NCBI RefSeq assembly: GCF_003634755.1 | Contig: NZ_RBXA01000001.1 | Location: 868,001 to 932,000, forward strand | From: Flavobacterium limicola | GTDB lineage: Bacteria > Bacteroidota > Bacteroidia > Flavobacteriales > Flavobacteriaceae | DNA length: 64,000 bases | Reading direction: 5' to 3' | Shown: piece after piece, positions 56,285 to 64,000 of the stretch | Position numbering within the stretch: position 1 is the stretch's first letter | How the letters are laid out: every line of letters starts with the position of its first letter | Translations under genes and position numbers: made by a program | The notes under the pieces: generated by a model | Database searches by the model: none | Told to the model about the DNA's origin: nothing | Seen by the model: only the letters and a program-made list of their open reading frames with translations

Positions 56285-56309
56285 AGGGTATTCAAGTAAC
56301 ACGAGTTGT

Positions 56310-59300
56310 ATGCATAAAATTTATATTTTTTTGCTTGTTTTATTTTGTGGATTTGTTTCGCAAGCTCAGGTAGGACAGCAGGCTCAGGATACCATTAAAA
56401 ATAAATATTCGATTGGAAAAGTTCAATTGAAAGATTCTCAGAGCATTCTTTCGGCCTATACTTATGACCCAGTTACGGATCGTTACGTTTATACTAATTC
56501 TGTCGATGGATTTTCCATTAATTACCCTATTATTTTAACACCAAAAGAGTATGAAAGACTTGTCTTGAAAGAATCAATGCGTGATTATTTCAGGAAAAAA
56601 GGAGATGCTATTGACGGAAAAAAAGAAGGAAGCGAAGCTGCGAAAAAAGATTTATTGCCACGATATTACATAAAATCAGGGCTTTTTGAATCTGTTTTTG
56701 GAAGTAATACTATAGACGTAAAGCCAACCGGATCTATAGAAATGGATTTAGGAATGCGTTATACAAAACAAGACAATCCATCATTTTCTCCTCGAAACCG
56801 GTCTAATATTTCTTTTGATTTTGATCAGAGAATCAGTATGAGTTTGATGGGTAAAGTAGGAACTCGGCTCAGTGTAAATGCGAATTATGATACACAGTCT
56901 ACTTTTGCTTTTCAAAACTTAATTAAGTTAGAGTATGCCCCGTCAGAAGATGATATTATTCAAAAAATTGAGGTAGGGAATGTAAGCATGCCTTTGAATA
57001 GTTCTTTAATCAGGGGAGCGCAAAGTTTATTTGGAGTAAAAACACAATTACAGTTTGGTAAAACTACAATTACAGGCGTTTTCTCAGAGCAGAAATCACA
57101 AACTAAAAGTATAGTTGCTCAAGGAGGAGGGAAAATTGAAGAATTTGAAATGTTTGCCTTGGATTATGATAGTGACAGGCATTTTTTCTTATCTCAATAT
57201 TTTAGAAATAAATACGATAAATCATTAGTTAATTATCCTTTTATTGATAGTAGAGTTCAAATTTCTCGTATCGAAATTTGGGTTACTAATAAACAAAATC
57301 GCGTAACGACTACCAATAATAATTTAAGAAATATTATTGCGCTGCAGGATTTAGGAGAAGGTCAATTATCAGGTTTAGATGATAATGAAGTTGTTGTCTT
57401 AGATCCTTCTACCGGAATTTTTAATAATTCTTTAGATTCGCCTACTGATAATTCAAACAATGATTATGATCCTGCACAGATAAATACAGGAGGCGGTTTG
57501 TTGAATCCAAATATACGCGAAATTGTAACGGCAAATTCTGGATTTAATGTTACGGTAAGCGAAGGTCAGGATTACTCTAAATTGGAAAATGCCAGAAAAC
57601 TGAATCCAAACGAATATACTTTTAATGCTCAATTAGGTTACATCTCATTGCAACAGCGATTAGCTAATGATGAAGTTCTGGCTGTGGCTTATCAATACAC
57701 GATAGGTGATCAAGTGTATCAAGTTGGGGAATTTGGAAATGACGGAGTGGATGCAACTGTAGTGACGGGCAATAGTTCTTCAAACCAAGCTGTTATCTCG
57801 CAAAGTTTGATCTTGAAAATGTTGAAAAGTAATTTGACAAATGTTAAGAATCCGGTTTGGAATTTGATGATGAAAAATATCTATCAAATCCCTGGTGCTT
57901 ATCAAGTGAAACAAGAAGATTTTAGATTTAATATTCTTTACACCGATCCATCTCCATTAAATTATATTACAGCAGTCGATGGAAGTCCTTTTCCCGTTAA
58001 TTCGTTGCCTGAAAACAAAGTGGCCGAAACCCCATTGCTAAAAGTGTTTAATTTGGACAAACTAAACTACAACAATGATCCACAAACTGGTGGCGATGGT
58101 TTTTTTGATTTTATGCCAGGTTTAACAGTAGATGCTCAAAACGGAAGAATAATTTTTACGAACAAAGAACCTTTTGGAGAATTATTATTTTCTAAATTAT
58201 CATATACAGGTTCTAGTGAAAATTATGAGGATGCTAATACCTATAATCCGAATCAAAAGAAATATGTGTTCCGTAATATGTACAGTAGTACACAATCAGG
58301 AGCCTTACAAGATAGCGATAAGAATAAATTTTTACTTCGAGGAAAATACAAATCGTCAAGCGGGGACGGAATACCTATTGGTGCTTTTAATGTACCCCAA
58401 GGATCTGTAGTGGTAACTGCAGCGGGTAGAGTTTTAGTAGAAGGAATTGACTACAGTGTAAATTACCAATTGGGAAGAGTGCAAATTTTAGATCCTTCAC
58501 TTCAAGCTTCAAATACACCCATTGAAGTATCTCTGGAGAATAATTCTGTTTTTGGCCAACAAACAAGAAGGTTCATGGGAGTAAATGTAGAACATAAAAT
58601 ATTCGATAATTTCTTAGTTGGAGGTACTTTTTTAAAAATGACCGAAAGACCATTTACTCAGAAATCGAGTTTTGGTCAGGAATCCGTAAATAATACCATT
58701 TTTGGATTCAATACTAATTTTTCAACTGAAGTTCCTTTTTTAACTCGATTGGTAAATATGTTACCCAATTTGGATACTGATGTACCCTCTAATCTTTCCG
58801 TGCGAGGAGAAATTGCATTTTTAAAACCGGATTCCCCAAAAGCCGATCAATTTCAAGGAGAATCAACCATTTATGTAGATGATTTTGAAGGATCTCAATC
58901 TACTATAGATATGCGTTCCCCTTATGCTTGGAGTTTAGCATCAACACCGGATAGAAATACTTCAAGCACGTACGACTTCAATGCGAACGCTAACGATTTA
59001 AGTTATGGATTTAAGAGAGCCAAATTGGCTTGGTATGCCATTGATCCAATATTTTATGCTCAAAAACCATCAGGAATTTCAAACGAAGATTTATCATTTA
59101 ACACTACAAGAAGAATTTACAGTGAAGAATTATATCCTTTGACTGATATTGCCCAAGGACAATCGCAAGTTGTAAATACATTAGATTTGAGTTATTATCC
59201 ATCAGAAAGAGGGCCTTATAATAATAGTTCAACTATAGGTTCAAGTCCAAGAGACAATTTTGGGGGAATTATGCGGGCATTAAATTCCACTAATTTCGAA

Positions 59301-62300
59301 CAAGGAAATGTTGAATATATTCAGTTTTGGGTGTTAGATCCTTATGTAGGAAATGGACAAGTACCGCAGTCGAATACAGGGAAGATCTATTTTAATTTAG
59401 GTGAAATATCCGAGGATGTGTTGAAGGACGGAAGAAAACAATATGAAAATGGACTTGGTCCTGATCAGATTTTGGTAAATCCACAGCCATTGTGGGGAGA
59501 TGTTCCTGCTTCTCAATCGCTAATTTATGCTTTTGATACCAACGCTGATAATAGAAAAAATCAGGATATTGGTTTAGATGGTTTGGCTAGTGCCAATGAA
59601 GGAGCGGTCTACACAAATTTTGCTTCTGAACTGGATCCTGCAGCAGATGACTACAGATTTTATTTGAACGCATCGGGAGGTATCGTAGAACGATATAAAA
59701 ATTATAATGGAACTGAAGCGAACTCACCCGTTGAGATTAACGATAACAATAGAGGGTCATCAACAGTGCCGGATGTAGAAGATATTAACAGGGACAATAC
59801 AATGAATACGATTAATGCGTATTATGAATATAGTATTGCTGTTGAACCCAACATGAAAATTGGTCAAAATTACATTACGGATATCAGAAATACTCAGGTA
59901 ACCCTTCCCGATGGGTCCAATACCGATGCGAGATGGATTCAGTTTAAAATTCCAGTTTCACAACCCGAGAACACGATAGGAAACATATCTGATTTTAGAT
60001 CGATACGTTTCATGAGGATGTTTATGACGGGTTTTGAAGAACAAGTTACGGTTCGTTTTGGAGCGCTGGATTTGGTTCGCGGTGAATGGAGACGATACAC
60101 GAATACACTAGATTTTAATGATACTAACATAGATGATGATAATACTAATTTAGATGTATTAGCGGTAAACGTACAAGAGAACAATGAGCGATGTCCTGTT
60201 AATTATGTTACACCTCCGGGAGTAGAACGCGAGCAGTTGTATAACAATAATACAGTGATCAATCAAAACGAACAGTCATTGGCATTGCGGGTTTCTGGAG
60301 ATGGTTTAGAACCAGAAGATTCAAGAGCCGTTTTTAAAAATGTGAGTATTGATATGCGTCAATTCAAGAAATTGAAAATGTTTTTACACGCTGAATCTCT
60401 GCCAGGCGAAATTGCACTTCAAGACAATCAGATGGTTGGTTTTATTCGTTTTGGAAATGATTTTACTCAAAATTTTTACCAGATTGAAATTCCTTTAAAA
60501 GTTACGACTCCTTCGTCGGCATCGAATTCAGACTGTTCTCCATTGAGTGCTGAAGTGGTTTGGCCTGAAGAAAATGAAATTGATTTGTCATTGGCTTTAT
60601 TGACCAAATTGAAAATTCTTGCAATGACTATCGATCAAAGTACGCTGCCTTTGGATGGTATTTATTATCCGGACAGTGATAATAGTAATCCAGACGGTGA
60701 TGGTAATAGTAAATTAAGATTGGGAATAAAAGGAAATCCGAACTTTGGATTAGTGAGAACGCTTATGGTTGGGGTGAAAAACAGTGACCTCCGTAACGAT
60801 ATCAAAGGGGAAGTTTGGTTTAATGAACTCCGCTTGGCTGATATGGATAACCAAGGTGGAATGGCTGCTGTTTTGAATGTAGATTCAAATCTGGCTGATT
60901 TTGCAACCGTTTCAGCTTCAGGAAGAAAAAGCACTATTGGTTTTGGGGCATTGGAACAAGGACCTAATGAAAGAAATCGAGAGGATACACGACAATATAA
61001 TATTGTAACCAATTTAAATCTTGGAAAATTATTGCCGCAAAAATGGGGAATTAATTTGCCGTTTAATTACGCTATTGGTGAGGAAATCATAACCCCGGAA
61101 TACGACCCTTTTAATCAAGATATAAAATTAAAACAATTGCTTGACAATACTTCAGACGAAGCAAAAAAAGAAAACATTACCAATAGAGCAATTGATTACA
61201 CCAAGCGAAAAAGTATCAACTTTATTGGAGTGAAAAAAGAGCGTAGTCCAGAGCAAAAACAACATGTATATGATCCGGAAAATTTTACTTTCTCTCAATC
61301 TTTTAACGAGGTCGAAAGACATGATTTTGAAATCGAAGATTATGTAGATCAGCAAGTGAACTCTTCGGTTGATTATGCCTATGCTTTTAAGTCTAAATCG
61401 GTGGAGCCATTCAAGAAGACTAAATTTATGAAAAAGAGTAATTACTGGAAATTATTAAGTGATTTCAATTTTAATTATTTACCTGCTAATATCTTTTTTA
61501 ATACTAATATAAATAGACAATACAACCGTCAACAATTTAGACAGGTTGAGGTAGAAGGTATAGGGTTGGATCCTTTGTACCGAAGAAATTTTGCATTTAA
61601 TTATCAATACGGATTTAATTATAACTTGACTAAATCGTTGAAGTTAAATTATACCGCATCATCGAGTAATATTGTAAAAAACTACTTGAATGAGGATAAC
61701 GAACCTATTGAAAGTTTTACTATTTGGGATAATTATTGGGATATTGGCGATCCTAATCAACACATGCAACAATTAGTTTTGAATTATGAAATACCTATTA
61801 ATAAGATACCATTATTTAGTTTTGTTAAAGCGAACTATTCCTACACAGGAGACTATAGTTGGCAGCGAACTTCGAATGCCTTATCTGAAATAGAAATTGA
61901 AGGGAATAAGTATAATCTAGGTAATACCATTCAAAACGCAAGCTCAAATAATCTGAATGCAACATTCAATATGGATACTTTATATAAATACTTAGGATTG
62001 ACAAAAGCTCCAGTAAATAAATCTTCGAAACCTAAAGTTGCTGCGCCTAAACCGGGAGAGAAAATCGTGAATACGAATCCTGTTAATCCAGCAGAGAAGA
62101 ATAACCCTTTTGTTGATGGGCTGATGGGTATTTTAACGAGCGTTAAAAATATTCAAATGAATTATACCTACAACAGTGGTACGGTTTTGCCAGGATATAC
62201 ACCAAGTATAGGATTTTTAGGGTCGTCAAGACCGTCGTTAGGTTTTATTTTTGGAAGTCAAGATGATGTGCGATATGAAGCTGCGAAAAACGGTTGGTTG

Positions 62301-63458
62301 ACGAATTATCCTGATTTTAACCAAAATTTCTCACAGGTAACTAATAAATTATTTAAAGCTACAGCGAATGTCGACCTATTTCCGGATTTGAAAGTTGATT
62401 TGACATTAGACCGAGCATTTTCTGAGAATTTCTCAGAGCAATATGATGTCACAAATGGTGTTTATAATGCCAGATCACCTTATCATACTGGTATTTTCTC
62501 AATTTCAACGGTTTTAATAAAAACAGCATTCTCAGCGAGCGATGAAAATATGTCGGAAGCATTTGATGATTTTAGATCCAATAGACTTACCGTTGCCAAT
62601 CGATTAGCAAGACAGCGGGGGATTGACATTAATAATCCTAATAATTTAGATCCAGAAGGATTTCCAATAGGATATGGAAAAAATAATCAAGCGGTATTGT
62701 TGCCGGCTTTTTTGGCGGCTTATTCTGGCGGAAATGCTTCAGATGTTTCCCTTGGAATTTTCAGAAGTTTTCCAATTCCAAATTGGGCAGTAAAATATAA
62801 TGGGTTGATGCGTTATGAACTTTTCAAGAAGAATTTCAAACGATTCTCTTTGCAGCATAATTATCGTGCTTCTTACACGATAAATGCATTTAGATCTAAT
62901 TTTGAATATGATAAAACGCCAAATGGAGTAGATGCGAGTGGTAATTTTTTCAACCAAACGATTATGTCAAATATTAACTTAGTTGAACAGTTTAGTCCGC
63001 TTATCAGAATGGATTTCGAATTGAAGAGCTCGTTAAAGGTGTTGGCTGAAATCAAAAAAGACAGAGCTTTATCGATGAGCTTTGATAATAATTTATTAAC
63101 AGAAGTTAAAGGGATAGAATATGTGGTAGGATTGGGGTATCGTTTCAAAGATGTGATTTTCTCTTCCAGACTCGCTGATAATCCAACAGGAATAATTAAA
63201 AGTGACATCAATTTGAAAGCAGATTTATCGTATAGAAATAATCAGACTATTGTGAGGTATTTGGATTATAATAATAATCAATTAGCAGGAGGACAGAATC
63301 TGTGGTCATTAACCGTCAAAGCGGATTATTCCTTCAGTAAAAACCTAACCGCTATTTTCTATTATGATCACTCTTTTTCCAAAGCGGTAATATCAACTTC
63401 TTTTCCAATGACAAATATTCGTTCTGGCTTAACCTTGCGTTATAATTTTGGCAATTAA
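56310..63458 (+). CDS. sprA: Type IX secretion translocon SprA
   Basis: SprA (also called Sov) is the huge outer-membrane barrel through which type IX secretion clients, including gliding adhesins, leave the cell. The 2382-residue length fits the family (about 2400). A signal peptide (about 1-20, SQAQ) is followed by alternating beta-rich barrel sequence with many aromatic-ended strands, repeats of acidic turns, and a C-terminal FGN-type end typical of outer-membrane proteins. Conserved stretches such as QSTIDMRSPYAWSLAS and YVDDFEGSQ are present. Its presence implies that the organism has a type IX system. Confidence 0.97.
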   Translation: MHKIYIFLLVLFCGFVSQAQVGQQAQDTIKNKYSIGKVQLKDSQSILSAYTYDPVTDRYVYTNSVDGFSINYPIILTPKEYERLVLKESMRDYFRKKGDAIDGKKEGSEAAKKDLLPRYYIKSGLFESVFGSNTIDVKPTGSIEMDLGMRYTKQDNPSFSPRNRSNISFDFDQRISMSLMGKVGTRLSVNANYDTQSTFAFQNLIKLEYAPSEDDIIQKIEVGNVSMPLNSSLIRGAQSLFGVKTQLQFGKTTITGVFSEQKSQTKSIVAQGGGKIEEFEMFALDYDSDRHFFLSQYFRNKYDKSLVNYPFIDSRVQISRIEIWVTNKQNRVTTTNNNLRNIIALQDLGEGQLSGLDDNEVVVLDPSTGIFNNSLDSPTDNSNNDYDPAQINTGGGLLNPNIREIVTANSGFNVTVSEGQDYSKLENARKLNPNEYTFNAQLGYISLQQRLANDEVLAVAYQYTIGDQVYQVGEFGNDGVDATVVTGNSSSNQAVISQSLILKMLKSNLTNVKNPVWNLMMKNIYQIPGAYQVKQEDFRFNILYTDPSPLNYITAVDGSPFPVNSLPENKVAETPLLKVFNLDKLNYNNDPQTGGDGFFDFMPGLTVDAQNGRIIFTNKEPFGELLFSKLSYTGSSENYEDANTYNPNQKKYVFRNMYSSTQSGALQDSDKNKFLLRGKYKSSSGDGIPIGAFNVPQGSVVVTAAGRVLVEGIDYSVNYQLGRVQILDPSLQASNTPIEVSLENNSVFGQQTRRFMGVNVEHKIFDNFLVGGTFLKMTERPFTQKSSFGQESVNNTIFGFNTNFSTEVPFLTRLVNMLPNLDTDVPSNLSVRGEIAFLKPDSPKADQFQGESTIYVDDFEGSQSTIDMRSPYAWSLASTPDRNTSSTYDFNANANDLSYGFKRAKLAWYAIDPIFYAQKPSGISNEDLSFNTTRRIYSEELYPLTDIAQGQSQVVNTLDLSYYPSERGPYNNSSTIGSSPRDNFGGIMRALNSTNFEQGNVEYIQFWVLDPYVGNGQVPQSNTGKIYFNLGEISEDVLKDGRKQYENGLGPDQILVNPQPLWGDVPASQSLIYAFDTNADNRKNQDIGLDGLASANEGAVYTNFASELDPAADDYRFYLNASGGIVERYKNYNGTEANSPVEINDNNRGSSTVPDVEDINRDNTMNTINAYYEYSIAVEPNMKIGQNYITDIRNTQVTLPDGSNTDARWIQFKIPVSQPENTIGNISDFRSIRFMRMFMTGFEEQVTVRFGALDLVRGEWRRYTNTLDFNDTNIDDDNTNLDVLAVNVQENNERCPVNYVTPPGVEREQLYNNNTVINQNEQSLALRVSGDGLEPEDSRAVFKNVSIDMRQFKKLKMFLHAESLPGEIALQDNQMVGFIRFGNDFTQNFYQIEIPLKVTTPSSASNSDCSPLSAEVVWPEENEIDLSLALLTKLKILAMTIDQSTLPLDGIYYPDSDNSNPDGDGNSKLRLGIKGNPNFGLVRTLMVGVKNSDLRNDIKGEVWFNELRLADMDNQGGMAAVLNVDSNLADFATVSASGRKSTIGFGALEQGPNERNREDTRQYNIVTNLNLGKLLPQKWGINLPFNYAIGEEIITPEYDPFNQDIKLKQLLDNTSDEAKKENITNRAIDYTKRKSINFIGVKKERSPEQKQHVYDPENFTFSQSFNEVERHDFEIEDYVDQQVNSSVDYAYAFKSKSVEPFKKTKFMKKSNYWKLLSDFNFNYLPANIFFNTNINRQYNRQQFRQVEVEGIGLDPLYRRNFAFNYQYGFNYNLTKSLKLNYTASSSNIVKNYLNEDNEPIESFTIWDNYWDIGDPNQHMQQLVLNYEIPINKIPLFSFVKANYSYTGDYSWQRTSNALSEIEIEGNKYNLGNTIQNASSNNLNATFNMDTLYKYLGLTKAPVNKSSKPKVAAPKPGEKIVNTNPVNPAEKNNPFVDGLMGILTSVKNIQMNYTYNSGTVLPGYTPSIGFLGSSRPSLGFIFGSQDDVRYEAAKNGWLTNYPDFNQNFSQVTNKLFKATANVDLFPDLKVDLTLDRAFSENFSEQYDVTNGVYNARSPYHTGIFSISTVLIKTAFSASDENMSEAFDDFRSNRLTVANRLARQRGIDINNPNNLDPEGFPIGYGKNNQAVLLPAFLAAYSGGNASDVSLGIFRSFPIPNWAVKYNGLMRYELFKKNFKRFSLQHNYRASYTINAFRSNFEYDKTPNGVDASGNFFNQTIMSNINLVEQFSPLIRMDFELKSSLKVLAEIKKDRALSMSFDNNLLTEVKGIEYVVGLGYRFKDVIFSSRLADNPTGIIKSDINLKADLSYRNNQTIVRYLDYNNNQLAGGQNLWSLTVKADYSFSKNLTAIFYYDHSFSKAVISTSFPMTNIRSGLTLRYNFGN

Positions 63459-63496
63459 TTTTTTTAAAATCTAAACTAGATTTGAATAGAGATTGT

Positions 63497-63504
63497 TACA
63501 TTTG
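63497..63504 (+). promoter_or_regulatory. Possible gcvH promoter (-7 box)
   Basis: TACATTTG matches TAnnTTTG exactly, 48 bases before the gcvH start, in the 94-bp gap after sprA. No -33 TTG at the usual distance. Confidence 0.45.
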
Positions 63505-63552
63505 TGAGATAAAATTTCAATTATTAATTAATAATTATCAATTACAATTTAT

Positions 63553-63933
63553 ATGAACATACCAGCAAATTTAAAGTACACTAAAGATCACGAATGGGTT
63601 AGTATTGATGGCGATATCGCAACAGTAGGAATCACTGATTTTGCACAAAAGGAATTAGGCGACATTGTTTACGTGGAAGTAGAAACTTTAGACCAAACTT
63701 TAGAAAAAGACGAAGTTTTTGGGACTGTAGAAGCAGTGAAAACCGTTTCTGATTTGTTTCTTCCTTTGTCAGGAGAGATTGTTGCGTTTAATGATGCTCT
63801 TGAAGCTACTCCAGAAAGTGTAAACTCGGACCCTTACGGAGCGGGATGGATGATCAAAATAAAAATTGCAAAAATGGCAGAAGTTGATGGATTGCTTTCT
63901 AACGAATCATACAAAGAATTGATTGGTGCCTAA
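63553..63933 (+). CDS. gcvH: Glycine cleavage system H protein
   Basis: GcvH shuttles the methylamine group of glycine on a lipoyl arm between the P, T and L proteins of glycine cleavage. The 126-residue length is normal. The lipoylation site lies in GTVEAVKTVSD near residues 58-68, with the modified Lys flanked as usual. N-terminal KYTKDHEWV and PYGAGWMIKI near the end are family hallmarks. The other gcv genes are not in this window. Confidence 0.97.
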   Translation: MNIPANLKYTKDHEWVSIDGDIATVGITDFAQKELGDIVYVEVETLDQTLEKDEVFGTVEAVKTVSDLFLPLSGEIVAFNDALEATPESVNSDPYGAGWMIKIKIAKMAEVDGLLSNESYKELIGA

Positions 63934-64000
63934 ACAACTTTATTTTTGGGTTGCTTTATTATGGACCGGATTGATTGCTTTTTTTTGTTTGATGAAATCA
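63926..64000 (+). CDS. VanZ-family membrane protein, start only
   Basis: From GTG at 63926 the frame stays open to the window edge and gives 25 residues, starting PKQLYFW and continuing as a hydrophobic segment. A TTG at 63923 is an alternative start. It overlaps the gcvH end by 8 bp, and I recall a VanZ-like gene straight after gcvH in other Flavobacterium genomes. Too little is present to prove the family. Confidence 0.55.
   Translation, partial: MPKQLYFWVALLWTGLIAFFCLMKS

Noticed and set aside
63467-63483. AAATCTA/TAGATTT hairpin after sprA as terminator
   Set aside because: It is short, weak and has no T-tract after it.

Overview
This window is a stretch of ordinary chromosome from a member of the Flavobacteriaceae, most likely Flavobacterium or a very close relative. 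The evidence is its strongly AT-rich DNA, promoters of the Bacteroidetes type (TTG, about 19 nt, TAnnTTTG), a full-length SprA of the type IX secretion system next to ruvA and gcvH, an alternative complex III (Act) cluster fused to a cytochrome oxidase operon, a DUF2723 protein, a TonB-dependent receptor locus, and short dispersed intergenic repeats that I recall from Flavobacterium genomes. I see no prophage, transposase, CRISPR array or integrative element.

Layout. 1-900: the tail of a DUF3127 protein and aat. 900-7,900: a minus-strand thiamin operon, thiS-thiC-tenI-like-thiD-thiE-thiG-thiH-thiF, under a TPP riboswitch. 7,900-12,250: minus strand tag, a queuosine-precursor transporter, and the rplM-rpsI-rpsB-tsf translation block. 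12,250-25,400: a lone LacI-type regulator, polA, a secreted adhesin-like protein, a metallophosphoesterase, a thioredoxin-fold protein without its cysteines, a polysaccharide deacetylase, a DUF2723 membrane protein, tRNA-Gln and a universal stress protein. 25,480-30,340: rimP-nusA-infB behind a leader hairpin that looks like an attenuator. 30,340-30,990: about 650 bases without a recognisable gene. 31,000-43,075: a SPOR protein, then the respiratory operon actABCDEF-coxB-coxA. 43,180-45,250: ruvB, a dispersed repeat, and queG with a non-standard start. 45,250-52,640: a sugar-uptake locus with a divergent LacI repressor, paired operators, TonB receptor, SLC45-like transporter, glycosidase and fructokinase-like kinase. 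52,700-64,000: a CBS protein, malic enzyme, ruvA, sprA, gcvH and the start of a VanZ-family gene.

How the genes work together. The thi operon makes both halves of thiamin phosphate and senses thiamin pyrophosphate. ActA-F passes electrons from menaquinol to cytochrome c and on to the aa3/caa3-type oxidase encoded directly downstream. The sugar locus looks like a self-contained import and breakdown unit, probably for sucrose or another fructoside, and it resembles the Xanthomonas sux arrangement. A queuosine-precursor transporter and epoxyqueuosine reductase are both present, about 35 kb apart.

Most novelty lies in regulatory and small-scale structure rather than in a new gene system: the rimP attenuator-like hairpin inside an in-frame upstream extension, the queG reading frame that lacks a standard start next to a repeat element, the two 20-bp-spaced palindrome pairs, the long inverted repeat before thiC, and the cysteine-less thioredoxin fold. 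I did not find a convincing new multi-gene system. Promoter and hairpin calls were made by eye.
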